In this document: positions 16,256-24,672 of the stretch, in pieces
Numbering within the stretch: the stretch's first letter is position 1
Layout of the letters: each line of letters begins with the position of its first letter
NCBI RefSeq assembly: GCF_002866925.1
Contig: NZ_PKUQ01000018.1
Span: 1,344-42,490 of the forward strand
Source of the DNA: Cohaesibacter celericrescens
GTDB lineage: Bacteria; Pseudomonadota; Alphaproteobacteria; Rhizobiales; Cohaesibacteraceae
Direction of reading: 5' to 3'
DNA: 41,147 bases
Program-made: the position numbers and the translations under genes
Notes under the pieces: generated by a model
What the model was told of the DNA's origin: nothing
Databases searched by the model: none
What the model saw: only the letters and a program-made list of their open reading frames with translations

Positions 16256-16975
16256 ATGATCAAATCTTATAACGTCCCTCCCCTATTTGAAGAAGCATTG
16301 CGCCCATCTTCTGCGCGAGATTTGGTCGCCTCGAAAATATCTTCGCTCATAGCCACAGGTGTTTTAAGCATCGGCGATGATCTACCAAGCGAAAGAGAGT
16401 TGGCGGTATCCTTCGGCTTGAGCCGCTCAAGTATCCGCAGTGGTATCCAGCTTCTTTCGGCCAAGGGCATCGTGCAAATTGCTCAAGGTGTCAAAACACG
16501 AGTGATCTCCGATCAAGTAGAGGCAGAGACACGGCGGGTTCGCCCAATCAATGAATATAATATTGAAGAGATCCATGCTGCCAGAATGTCAATGGAAGTT
16601 GATGTCATCCGAAGTTCAGCGCAAAGAATCGACGACGACACACTGGCTAAGCTCGAAGAGATGCTTGCCGCTCAGTATAAAATGATCAACGATCCTGTAC
16701 GGTTCCTAGTGAGTGACCGAGGCTTTCACATTTCAATCTACGAATCTTGCGGCAACAGAATCCTCGCTGATTTTGTCTTTGATCTTTACGGTTATGAAAT
16801 GGCTCGGCGACGGAAAATCGTTGCGGTTCCCAGCGTCATCGAAGCCAGCTGTCGCGAGCATGAAAAAATTCTCGCTGGACTGAAGAAACGTGACCCAGAT
16901 GCTGCCAGTCAGGCCTTCGCCGAGCATCTGCAAAATGTCTACATCACAACAAAATCCCTCATGAGAGACTCCTGA
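16256..16975 (+). CDS. FadR-subfamily GntR regulator of the tetronate operon
   Basis: 239 residues. A winged helix-turn-helix covers ~20-85, with LPSERELAVSFGLSRSSIRSGIQLLSAKGIV as the recognition part. An FCD ligand domain covers ~100-235. The FCD metal/ligand residues are visible: Asp and His in SDRGFHISIYESCGNR, a His in CREHEKIL and a His in FAEHLQNV. Such proteins bind DNA as dimers and release it on binding an acid sugar or related carboxylate. It is the first gene of a same-strand cluster for D-erythronate use, so the inducer is probably erythronate or a pathway intermediate. There is no clear ribosome-binding site before the ATG, and operator-like repeats lie immediately upstream. Confidence 0.85.
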   Translation: MIKSYNVPPLFEEALRPSSARDLVASKISSLIATGVLSIGDDLPSERELAVSFGLSRSSIRSGIQLLSAKGIVQIAQGVKTRVISDQVEAETRRVRPINEYNIEEIHAARMSMEVDVIRSSAQRIDDDTLAKLEEMLAAQYKMINDPVRFLVSDRGFHISIYESCGNRILADFVFDLYGYEMARRRKIVAVPSVIEASCREHEKILAGLKKRDPDAASQAFAEHLQNVYITTKSLMRDS

Positions 16976-17034
16976 AATTTAAAGAGAAGCCTCCCATCGC
17001 GTGGCAAGTGCTGCAAAATATAAAGGTTATGAAA

Positions 17035-18012
17035 ATGAAGATATTGGTGACAGGAGCAGGAGGCTTCATTGGTCAAAGGGTTGTTCGAGAGCTGGTTAAT
17101 CAAGGAACAATTGCAGTCAATGGCTCCCGAAAGGCAATCAAGACGATCTTTGCTTGTGATATCGCCGCGGAAGCCGTCGATAAGCTCGCATCGGAGTTTA
17201 CGATTGTGGAGCCCCTTGTTGGTGATCTGACCGCGGCGGAAACACAAGATGCAATTCGGGAGATTTCTCCCGATGTTATCGTCCATCTAGCCGCTGTTGT
17301 CAGCAGCGCAGCCGAAGCCGATTTTGAGTTGGGCATCAGGATCAACGTTGATGCTCTGGTCGCTTTGATCAATTGTTGCAGAACCAGACCCCAGCCACCT
17401 GTCTTTGTCTTCTCTTCCTCGCTTGCCGTTTTCAGCTGCAGCAACAATGAAGTCATCGATCAAGACCGTCCACCAATGCCTCTTTCTTCCTATGGCTCTC
17501 AAAAAGTCATCGGAGAATATCTTGTCAGAGATGCCAGCCGCAAGAATTTCCTGTTTGGTCGTTCCATTCGCTTCCCAACCATTTCTGTGCGCCCCGGAAA
17601 GCCCAATAGTGCAGCGTCCAGCTTTGCCAGCGGCATCATTCGTGAGCCTATTTCGGGAGAGGAAGCTCGCTTACCGGTGCCGCGCTCAACACAGCTCTAC
17701 CTTGCTTCACCAGACATGGCGGTGAATTCGGTTTTGCATGCCATTGGTTTAGAGCAGGATGCGATTGGCAACCAAACAACCATCACATTACCGGGCCTCA
17801 GTATCTCAGTTGAAGCAATGATCGAACGCCTCAGTGCAATTGTCGGTCCAGACGCGGCCGCTCTGGTCAAAGATGATCCAGATCCCAAAATTGAAGCCAT
17901 TGTAGGCACATGGCCCGGCGGCATCACAACACCGCGCGCAGAAGCACTGGGCTTCCGCTCCGATGCCAGCTTCGATGAGCTTATTCGAGCCTATATAAAA
18001 TCGACGTGCTGA
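17035..18012 (+). CDS. denD: D-erythronate 2-dehydrogenase (NAD-dependent epimerase/SDR family)
   Basis: 325 residues from ATG 17035, chosen because AAAGG lies 8 bases upstream. Longer in-frame starts exist at 17008 (GTG) and 17029. The N-terminal NAD-binding loop TGAGGFIGQ and the catalytic YGSQK (Y-x3-K) with an upstream SSS segment mark an extended short-chain dehydrogenase. The middle block FLFGRSIRFPTISVRPGKPNSAASSFASGIIREP is characteristic of DenD. In the published tetronate pathway DenD oxidises D-erythronate at C2 to the 2-oxo acid. The presence of OtnI, OtnK and OtnC downstream supports this assignment over L-threonate dehydrogenase (LtnD), which belongs to a different fold. Confidence 0.85.
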   Translation: MKILVTGAGGFIGQRVVRELVNQGTIAVNGSRKAIKTIFACDIAAEAVDKLASEFTIVEPLVGDLTAAETQDAIREISPDVIVHLAAVVSSAAEADFELGIRINVDALVALINCCRTRPQPPVFVFSSSLAVFSCSNNEVIDQDRPPMPLSSYGSQKVIGEYLVRDASRKNFLFGRSIRFPTISVRPGKPNSAASSFASGIIREPISGEEARLPVPRSTQLYLASPDMAVNSVLHAIGLEQDAIGNQTTITLPGLSISVEAMIERLSAIVGPDAAALVKDDPDPKIEAIVGTWPGGITTPRAEALGFRSDASFDELIRAYIKSTC

Positions 18013-18065
18013 CTGGAGGAGACCTGCCAGCATTAAATATTCACAACTATAGGGAGGAAAAACCT

Positions 18066-19028
18066 ATGAAACACGTATTCTCATCATTCCTCGTCGCAGC
18101 AGCTCTTTCTGTTGGACCAGTGCAGGCAACTGAATTGGTCATGGGCCATACTCAAAGCGAAACATCACACTATGGTGTTGGCGTTGAAGCTTTCTTTGAC
18201 ACACTTGAAGACCTGTCGAGCGGTAAATTTACAGGTCGGCAAGCTGCCGCTGGCGCCCTTGGTGGTGAACGCGACATGATTGAAGGCCTGCAGATTGGTT
18301 CGCTGGATCTCGTCATATCTTCGACCGGCCCACTCGGTAACTTCGTACCGGAAGTCTATGTACTTGATCTGCCGTTCTTGTTCCGCGACTACGAACATGC
18401 ACGCAGCACACTTGATGGTGAAATTGGTCAGGCGCTGCTTGATAAAGTCAGCGAAAACGACCTGAAAGCATTGGCTTGGAGCGAAAATGGCTTCCGCCAT
18501 GTCACCAACTCCAAACACCCAGTGAAAACACCCGCCGACCTTAAAGGGCTAAAACTGCGTACGATGGAAAATCAGATGCATATGGCGGCCTTCACAGCAA
18601 TGGGTGCGGCACCAACACCAATGGCGTTCCCTGAGTTGTTCACCGCACTGCAACAAGGTGTTGTTGATGGCCAAGAAAACCCGGTCACGGTTATTTCTGC
18701 TGCCAAATTCTGGGAAGTCCAAAAATATGCGACTTTAACCGGTCACGTATATTCCCCGTCCATCATTATGGTGTCCCCGGTTCTTTGGGATAGCCTTTCT
18801 GAAGCGGAACAAAACTGGTTCTATGAAGCCGCAGCGGTAGCCGTAAAAACAACGCGAGATGAAGTCACTCGCCTTGAAAATGAAGGCGTTGCCCTTTTGC
18901 GTGAAAATGGCATGGAAGTCGTCACCGAAATTGACAAAGCACCTTTTGCCAAGTTGGCCAAACCTGCCTATGCAATCTTCACTGACAAGTATGGCACCGA
19001 ACTCGTAGATAAGATCCTCGCCCGATGA
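18066..19028 (+). CDS. TRAP transporter substrate-binding protein (DctP type), tetronate operon
   Basis: 320 residues from ATG 18066 with GGGAGG about 8 bases upstream. A signal peptide is cleaved after ~20 (PVQA-TEL). DctP-family blocks are present: YVLDLPFLFRDYEHA (~95), the carboxylate-binding segment FRHVTNSKHPVKTPADLKGLKLRTMEN (~140-165) and the MAFPELFTALQQGVVDGQENP signature (~185-205). It captures a carboxylate, here probably D-erythronate, in the periplasm and hands it to the DctQM membrane unit encoded next. A 9-bp hairpin lies between this gene and the permease genes. Confidence 0.9.
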   Translation: MKHVFSSFLVAAALSVGPVQATELVMGHTQSETSHYGVGVEAFFDTLEDLSSGKFTGRQAAAGALGGERDMIEGLQIGSLDLVISSTGPLGNFVPEVYVLDLPFLFRDYEHARSTLDGEIGQALLDKVSENDLKALAWSENGFRHVTNSKHPVKTPADLKGLKLRTMENQMHMAAFTAMGAAPTPMAFPELFTALQQGVVDGQENPVTVISAAKFWEVQKYATLTGHVYSPSIIMVSPVLWDSLSEAEQNWFYEAAAVAVKTTRDEVTRLENEGVALLRENGMEVVTEIDKAPFAKLAKPAYAIFTDKYGTELVDKILAR

Positions 19029-19037
19029 GCGATCTCC

Positions 19038-19063
19038 GCCCGCAGCGCCCAAGTGCTGCGGGC
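19038..19063 (+). terminator. Hairpin between TRAP binding-protein and permease genes
   Basis: GCCCGCAGC pairs perfectly with GCTGCGGGC around an 8-base loop, beginning 9 bases after the binding-protein stop codon. No T-run follows. Such a stem usually protects the upstream message or causes partial termination, giving more binding protein than permease. Confidence 0.7.
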
Positions 19064-19095
19064 AACCTTAGTCTCAAATTGTAGGAGGTCGCGAC

Positions 19096-19602
19096 GTGGA
19101 TGCTTTCTTGAAGCTTGAGCGGATAACAACTCGAATAGCACTCTTTCTTGGAGTTAGCTTTCTCATCATCGCAACCATATTGGCACTCTACCAGGTTACA
19201 ACCCGCTTTGTTTTTGGCCAACCTTCAATATGGTCAGAAACTTTCACGCGTGCAGCAATGATATGGTCCGTGTTCCTTGGTATCTCTGTCGCCTACCAGC
19301 GAGGCGGGATGATAGCGATTACCATCGTACAACTAGCACTTCCGCCCAAATGGGGCGTTAGGCTCTATGTCGCGGCCAACGCCATGTCCTTGATCTTTTT
19401 CGCCTTTCTTTTTTGGCAAGGATATTTGATGACGCTACGCGTCCTATCCCAAAAAATGGGTGGGTTGTCCTTTTCGATTGCATGGGCTTATGCGGCTCTT
19501 CCATTCGGCACGGTTTTTACAATCATTGCTGTTCTTGCCTGCACCGTACGGGCCATTCGGTCCGGCGATATGCCTGAGAAAGAGGAGGTATCTGAGTTAT
19601 GA
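19096..19602 (+). CDS. TRAP transporter small permease (DctQ type)
   Basis: 168 residues, with four membrane segments (~15-37, 52-70, 90-110, 130-152). It starts at GTG 19096, with AGGAGG 7 bases upstream; the nearby ATG is out of frame. The TRFVFGQPSIWSETFTRAAMIWSVFLG block is the usual DctQ signature. The stop overlaps the large permease start by four bases (ATGA), so translation is probably coupled. Confidence 0.9.
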   Translation: MDAFLKLERITTRIALFLGVSFLIIATILALYQVTTRFVFGQPSIWSETFTRAAMIWSVFLGISVAYQRGGMIAITIVQLALPPKWGVRLYVAANAMSLIFFAFLFWQGYLMTLRVLSQKMGGLSFSIAWAYAALPFGTVFTIIAVLACTVRAIRSGDMPEKEEVSEL

Positions 19603-20876
19603 ATGGTGCCATAGTTGTCTCACTCGTTATCTTCTTCCTCATGGGGGTCCCGATTGCAATTGCGATCGGCCTCGCTTCCATCGTCGGTATTGATATCGAT
19701 GGACGTTTACCCCTACTTCTAATCCCACAACGCATGTTTGTCGGACTGGATAGTTTTCCGTTGGTCGCAATTCCCCTGTTTATTCTTGCGGGTAACCTGA
19801 TGGCTGGAGCCGGGATTTCTGCAAGGCTCGTCAATCTTGCAAAATCGATGGTCGGCGACATTCAGGGCGGATTGGCCTGCTCTTGTGTCTTGACATGCAT
19901 GATGTTTGCGTCAGTATCAGGCTCCAGCGTCGCAACCACATTTGCAATCGGTTCGATCCTCGTGCCGGCCATGGCGCGTCACGGCTACCCACGCCCACTT
20001 GCGGCTTCCATTCAGGCCAGCTCGGCAGAGCTGGGTGTTCTGATACCACCATCTATCCCACTCATCCTTTATGGCGTGGCCACAGAAACTTCGATTGGCA
20101 AACTATTCATTGCAGGCATTGGTCCGGGATTGTTGGTCGGCGTCGCTCTGATGGCGCTGGTGATCGTTATATGTCGTCTTAAGGGGTATGGTCTTGAAGA
20201 CCGGCTAAATCGCCCCCGTCTGAGGGATGCCTTTATCAAAGCGATACCAGCCTTGTTGGTGCCATTCGTTATCATTGGCGGGATCTATTCTGGTATCTTT
20301 ACACCAACGGAAGCCTCAGCGGCGGCCGTGGCATGCGCAATTATTGTCGGTTTCTTTTTCTACCGTGAGCTTCATTTAAAGGACATCCCACGCATCCTGA
20401 CGCAAACGATGATTTCTACATCTGCGATTATGTTGATTATCTCGGCGGCGGCTCTGTTCTCATTCCTGATTTCACGGTCAGGGCTGCCCGGGCAAATTGC
20501 TGACTGGTTCTCGAGCGTCTTTGAAACCAAGTTTGGTTTCCTGTTGGCTGTCAATGCTCTTTTGCTCTTCATCGGTATGTTTATCGAAACATCAGCAGCC
20601 ATTTTGGTGCTCGCACCCATCCTCGCTCCTGTCGCTATCCAGTTCGGCATTGATCCGATGCATTTCGGGCTCATTATGGTCGTCAATTTGGCTCTGGGTA
20701 TGATCACCCCACCCCTGGGGGTCAATCTCTTTGCCGCTTGCGCCGTAGCCAAGATATCACTGGAAGAAATCGTACCCCAACTTGTCTGGTTTGTCGCGAC
20801 AGTTATCATTTGCTTGCTGCTGGTCTCATACATCCCTGCGATTACACTGTGGCCCGTTGCGATGGTCTTTGGCTAA
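19599..20876 (+). CDS. TRAP transporter large permease (DctM type)
   Basis: 425 residues, about twelve membrane segments. The family blocks FVGLDSFPLVAIPLFILAGNLM (~45-65), MMFASVSGSSVATTFAIGSILVPAM (~105-130), LGVLIPPSIPLILYGV and GIFTPTEASAAAV are all present. It is the ion-coupled channel that, with the small permease, imports the acid captured by the DctP protein. Confidence 0.92.
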   Translation: MNGAIVVSLVIFFLMGVPIAIAIGLASIVGIDIDGRLPLLLIPQRMFVGLDSFPLVAIPLFILAGNLMAGAGISARLVNLAKSMVGDIQGGLACSCVLTCMMFASVSGSSVATTFAIGSILVPAMARHGYPRPLAASIQASSAELGVLIPPSIPLILYGVATETSIGKLFIAGIGPGLLVGVALMALVIVICRLKGYGLEDRLNRPRLRDAFIKAIPALLVPFVIIGGIYSGIFTPTEASAAAVACAIIVGFFFYRELHLKDIPRILTQTMISTSAIMLIISAAALFSFLISRSGLPGQIADWFSSVFETKFGFLLAVNALLLFIGMFIETSAAILVLAPILAPVAIQFGIDPMHFGLIMVVNLALGMITPPLGVNLFAACAVAKISLEEIVPQLVWFVATVIICLLLVSYIPAITLWPVAMVFG

Positions 20877-20977
20877 CGAGCATTAGAGCAAACCGACACG
20901 TGTAAATAGATGATCTGTCGTTCGGCCCAGATAGGGGCGCCCGCTGCGTGCGACACAAACGATACTGAGGAAGCAAG

Positions 20978-22252
20978 ATGACGACTCTACTTGGCTGCAT
21001 TGCCGATGATTTTACCGGAGCCACGGATCTGGCCGGGCTTCTGGCGCGCTCGGGAGTAAAGGTTTCGCTCCGTATGGGGGTGCCTATCGAGGAGCCAAAG
21101 GATACGGCGGCTTTCGAAGTCATCGCCCTCAAATGCCGCACAGCACCTGTCAAGGAGGCTGTTGCGGAGTGTAAGGCGGCACTAGACTGGCTCAAACGCG
21201 CAGGGGCCGAGCGATTCTTCTGGAAATATTGCTCCACCTTTGACTGTACTGCTGAAGGTAATATCGGACCAGTCGCAGAAGCGTTAATGGCAGAAATTGG
21301 TGCGGAACAAACCATCTATTGTCCGGCGTTCCCTGAAAATGGGCGTTCCATATTTATGGGGAATTTGTTTGTTGGTGAGCTGCCATTGGCCGAAAGCCCC
21401 ATGAAAGACCATCCCCTGACCCCTATGCGTGACAGCAATTTGATGCGGCTTCTAGAGCCGCAGGTCACCAAACCTGTCGGGTTGGCCAATCGTCTGACTG
21501 TCGCCAAAGGGCCTGACGCTCTTAAAGCGCGGCTTGAGGACTTGGCTGCAGACGGTGTAGCTCATGTGGTTGTGGATGCTGTTGCCAATGAGGATCTCTT
21601 CACGATTTCGAAAGCCTGTCAGGACATGAAACTCATGACCGGCGGCAGCGCGATCGCCATGCCTTTGCCGCATCTCTATTTGGAAGAAGGCAGTCTCTCT
21701 GCGGACTTTGCCAAGACGCAAGTTCCGCACCTGTCCCCAAAAGCCATTGTGCTGTCAGGTTCCTGTTCGGCGATGACCCGAGCGCAAGTGGCAAGCTATT
21801 CAAGCCAAGCGCCAAGTTATCGGTTGGACCCTTTGGAGTTGGCCAAGCATGGTACCAAAGGGGCTTTGGATTGGCTGGCTGCGCAAGATCTGGCCTGCGC
21901 CCCGCTAATCTATGCAACCGCTGAGCCGGCAGATGTCAAAGCGGCACAAGCCCAGCTGGGTGTTGCCAAAGCAGGTGAAATTATCGAAGATGCTCTGGCT
22001 GCATTGGCTGTTGCAGCCCTAACGCAAGGGGCGCGGCGTTTTGTTGTCGCTGGTGGCGAGACTTCTGGCGCGGTAACAAAGGCACTAGATGTGACCAAGC
22101 TTGATGTCAGCGCCGAAATTGCCCCCGGTGTTCCGTGGTCCTTCTGTGTTAGTCAGGGGCAGGAAATTGCCTTGACCTTGAAGTCAGGCAACTTCGGGGC
22201 CGTCGGTTTCTTTGCCGATGCCTTTGCCCGGTTAAAGGAGCTGGAAATATAA
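20978..22252 (+). CDS. otnK: 3-oxo-tetronate 4-kinase (DUF1537 family)
   Basis: 424 residues, normal for the family. The N-terminal GCIADDFTGATDLAGLLARSG is the hallmark of the four-carbon acid-sugar kinase family. Further landmarks are IYCPAFPENGR at ~110, VLSGSCSAMTRAQV (~258-271) and the glycine-rich FVVAGGETSGAVTKAL (~354-369) of the nucleotide-binding C-terminal domain. It uses ATP to phosphorylate 3-oxotetronate at O4. GAGGAAG stands just before the ATG. The stop codon overlaps the next start (TAATG), so OtnK and OtnC are translationally coupled. Confidence 0.9.
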   Translation: MTTLLGCIADDFTGATDLAGLLARSGVKVSLRMGVPIEEPKDTAAFEVIALKCRTAPVKEAVAECKAALDWLKRAGAERFFWKYCSTFDCTAEGNIGPVAEALMAEIGAEQTIYCPAFPENGRSIFMGNLFVGELPLAESPMKDHPLTPMRDSNLMRLLEPQVTKPVGLANRLTVAKGPDALKARLEDLAADGVAHVVVDAVANEDLFTISKACQDMKLMTGGSAIAMPLPHLYLEEGSLSADFAKTQVPHLSPKAIVLSGSCSAMTRAQVASYSSQAPSYRLDPLELAKHGTKGALDWLAAQDLACAPLIYATAEPADVKAAQAQLGVAKAGEIIEDALAALAVAALTQGARRFVVAGGETSGAVTKALDVTKLDVSAEIAPGVPWSFCVSQGQEIALTLKSGNFGAVGFFADAFARLKELEI

Positions 22253-22902
22253 TGAGTGCAGAAAGCCAGCTTCGAGACCAGATTTGTTTGCTTGCCAAAT
22301 CATTGTTTGATCGAGGATTGACCGGTGGCTCCACTGGGAATATTTCAGCGCGCACCGCCGATGGGGGATTGTTGGTTTCCCCCTCTGGTTCCTGTTTTGG
22401 GCGACTGGATCCCGCGCGGCTATCTCGTTTTGATGAACGAGCGAACCTGATTGATGGAGACAAGCCGACAAAGGAAATGCCGCTTCATTTGGCCTTTTAT
22501 GAGACCCGCAGTACAGCGGGTGCGGTGGTGCATTTGCATTCCTGCCATTCGGTTGCGTTGTCCATGATGCCGGATGTGGATGCGGACAACTTCCTGCCTG
22601 CGCTCACCCCTTACGCCATCATGAAATTGGGTAAGGTCAAACTGCTGCCTTTCTTTCTCCCCGGCGACGAGGCCATGGGTCAAGCCGTCAAAGGACTGGC
22701 AGGCAAACGCTCCGCGGTTATGTTGGCCAATCACGGTCCTGTTGTTGCCAGCAAAGATGTAGAGGCGGCCTGCAATGCGATTGAGGAACTGGAAGACACA
22801 GCAAGACTTGCCATGATGACACGTGGACACGCACCGCGCGGTCTTAATGATGATCAGATTCAGGCACTGGTCAAAAAATTCAATGTGGAGTGGGATGCAT
22901 GA
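22252..22902 (+). CDS. otnC: 3-oxo-tetronate 4-phosphate decarboxylase (class II aldolase family)
   Basis: 216 residues of the class II aldolase/adducin fold. Visible active-site parts are the phosphate loop GGSTGNISAR and VSPSGS, the catalytic Glu in KEMPLH, the metal-binding HLH in AVVHLHSCHS and a third His in LANHGPVV. In the tetronate pathway OtnC removes CO2 from 3-oxotetronate 4-phosphate to give dihydroxyacetone phosphate, which feeds glycolysis. It overlaps both neighbours by one to four bases. Confidence 0.9.
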   Translation: MSAESQLRDQICLLAKSLFDRGLTGGSTGNISARTADGGLLVSPSGSCFGRLDPARLSRFDERANLIDGDKPTKEMPLHLAFYETRSTAGAVVHLHSCHSVALSMMPDVDADNFLPALTPYAIMKLGKVKLLPFFLPGDEAMGQAVKGLAGKRSAVMLANHGPVVASKDVEAACNAIEELEDTARLAMMTRGHAPRGLNDDQIQALVKKFNVEWDA

Positions 22903-23657
22903 CAAAATTTTCAGCCAATCTTGGATTTCTCTGGAATGACCGGAGTTTACCCGATGCAATTCGCGCTGCGAAAGCCGCAGGATTTGCTGCGGTAGAGTGC
23001 CACTGGCCGTTTGACACACCGGCAACAGAGGTCAAAGCTGCCCTCGACGAGACCGGCCTTGTTATGCTGGGGTTGAACACACGGCGTGGCAATGTTGAAG
23101 CCGGAGACAATGGCCTTGCGGCTGTTCCCGGACGCGAAGAGGAAGCGCGCGCAGCGATTGATGAAGCTCTTGCCTATGCTGCTGCGATTGGCGCGCCCAA
23201 CGTCCACGTCATGTCCGGTTTTGCCGGAGGCCCCAAGGCACACGTAACATTCGTTGAAAACCTCCGCTATGCCACAGCAGAAGCCGCCAAGATCGGCGTC
23301 ACAATCCTGATTGAACCTCTCAATCATTATGATGCACCCAATTACTTTTTAGGCACCTCAGAACAAGCCAAAACCATTATTCTTGAAGTTGGCGCTTCCA
23401 ATCTCAAACTGATGTTTGATTGCTATCATTTGCAAATCATGGAAGGTGATTTGGTCCGTCGGCTTGAAAAGCTGCTGCCTATCACCGGTCATATCCAGTT
23501 TGCCTCTGTGCCCGATCGCGGCGCTCCGGATCATGGTGAGGTCAATTATGGCTTTGTCTTCGAAAGAATTGCAGAGTTAGGCTGGACCACGCCACTTGGC
23601 GCTGAATATAAATCGACGGAACCAACAGACAAAACTCTGGGCTGGATGAAGCGTTAA
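22899..23657 (+). CDS. otnI: 2-oxo-tetronate isomerase (hydroxypyruvate isomerase family)
   Basis: 252 residues from ATG 22899, which overlaps the OtnC stop by four bases. A longer GTG-started frame at 22890 is less likely. The TIM-barrel features of the Hyi family are clear: FSANLGFLWND at the start, ILIEPLNHYDAPNYFL with the catalytic Glu (~145), LMFDCYHLQIMEGDL and HIQFASVPDRGAPDHGEVNY, and a closing LGAEYKST Glu. It interconverts 2-oxo- and 3-oxo-tetronate, linking DenD to OtnK. It is the last gene of the operon. Confidence 0.9.
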   Translation: MTKFSANLGFLWNDRSLPDAIRAAKAAGFAAVECHWPFDTPATEVKAALDETGLVMLGLNTRRGNVEAGDNGLAAVPGREEEARAAIDEALAYAAAIGAPNVHVMSGFAGGPKAHVTFVENLRYATAEAAKIGVTILIEPLNHYDAPNYFLGTSEQAKTIILEVGASNLKLMFDCYHLQIMEGDLVRRLEKLLPITGHIQFASVPDRGAPDHGEVNYGFVFERIAELGWTTPLGAEYKSTEPTDKTLGWMKR

Positions 23658-23742
23658 AATCTAGAGATATATGTCGTGACGAACGGGAAATCTTCTTTAA
23701 CCTCCCAATTGGGAAACAAGGAGATGCTTAGAAACAAGGATC

Positions 23743-23767
23743 AACGGCTGCCAGAGGTGCAGCCGTT
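23743..23767 (+). terminator. Terminator candidate of the tetronate operon
   Basis: AACGGCTGC pairs perfectly with GCAGCCGTT around a 7-base loop, 85 bases after the last gene. Only three Ts follow, so it is a modest intrinsic terminator. Confidence 0.6.
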
Positions 23768-23856
23768 TGCGTGACTATGCCCGTCTCTTCAATCCAGCGT
23801 CACTCCAGTCTTCTGGGCCGGTCTATTGCATGTACCGAATAGATGGCTATAATTAA

Positions 23857-23864
23857 GTGTATAC
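23857..23864. promoter_or_regulatory. HutC-type operator site 1 (GTGTATAC)
   Basis: Fits the GTNTANAC pattern described for HutC-subfamily GntR regulators and sits within a perfect TGTATACA palindrome. It lies about 90 bases upstream of the HutC-type gene, suggesting autoregulation. Confidence 0.6.
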
Positions 23865-23955
23865 ATATATTAAAAATTCAATGATTACAGATATATAAGC
23901 GTTTCCCAACCTCCAGTGAATGCACCTATAAAGTTTGAGGGTTGATTTTAGTTTC

Positions 23956-24672
23956 ATGACATCCAGCCGTTCATCCAAGACCAGTCATGCCCGCATCAAG
24001 TCGGATATATTGGAACAAATCATTGATGGCACTTGGCAACCGGGCTTTCAATTGCCCATTGAGACAGTTCTCGCCGACTCTTATGGCGTCTCTCGTATGA
24101 CAATGAACAAAGTCCTCACACAGCTCGCGAATGAAGGATATGTGTATCGGCGCAAGAAGAAGGGAACGTTCGTTGCCGAGCCAAGAGCCCAATCGGCTGT
24201 GATGGAAATTACCGATATCGAGCGGGAAGTGCTCGCGCTCGACAAGACTTATCGCTGGGATCTCCTGACGCGTCAAAACCACCCAATGAGTGCCAAAAAC
24301 TTAGAACAGCTCACATTGCCGGCAACAACGGATACAGGCGGCTTGTTTCTGGAAGGCATTCATTACTCTTGTGATACGCCCTTCTGCCTTGAAACGCGCT
24401 ATATCAACAGCGATATCGTGCCCAATGTTCTTGAACAGGATTTTGCCTGTCTGGCACCGGGAAGTTGGCTGCTCAAGGTCATGCCTTGGACAAAGGCAGC
24501 CCACCAGATCCGTGCCATCAATGTCAGCAATCCAAGCGCCCGTCTGCTGGAGCTTGATCCGGGCAGTGCCTGCCTTGAAATCATCCGCCGCACAGAGATT
24601 GATGCCACTTGGGTTACTTGGGCTCGGCTCCTCTATCCCGGCCAAGCCCATCAATTGATTGCTCAGTTTTAA
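23956..24672 (+). CDS. HutC-subfamily GntR regulator of the HisC/HisD-like cluster
   Basis: 238 residues from ATG 23956. A TTG seven codons earlier is possible; GAGGG lies about 15 bases before the ATG. A GntR winged helix at ~8-75 carries LPIETVLADSYGVSRMTMNKVLTQLANEGYVYRRKKKGTFVAE, with the SRMTMNKVL recognition helix that is close to HutC. The UTRA ligand domain fills ~85-235 and ends RRTEIDATWVTWARLLYPGQAHQLIAQF, again very like HutC (W..VT.ARL.YPG). True HutC senses urocanate. Here no hut genes are present, so the effector is probably an intermediate of the neighbouring pathway. Its stop overlaps that of the convergent aminotransferase gene. Three matching operators mark its likely targets. 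Confidence 0.85.
   Translation: MTSSRSSKTSHARIKSDILEQIIDGTWQPGFQLPIETVLADSYGVSRMTMNKVLTQLANEGYVYRRKKKGTFVAEPRAQSAVMEITDIEREVLALDKTYRWDLLTRQNHPMSAKNLEQLTLPATTDTGGLFLEGIHYSCDTPFCLETRYINSDIVPNVLEQDFACLAPGSWLLKVMPWTKAAHQIRAINVSNPSARLLELDPGSACLEIIRRTEIDATWVTWARLLYPGQAHQLIAQF

Noticed and set aside
23956..24672. Regulator as the true HutC of a histidine-utilisation operon
   Set aside because: No hutH, hutU, hutI or hutF/G genes are present; only the subfamily can be claimed.
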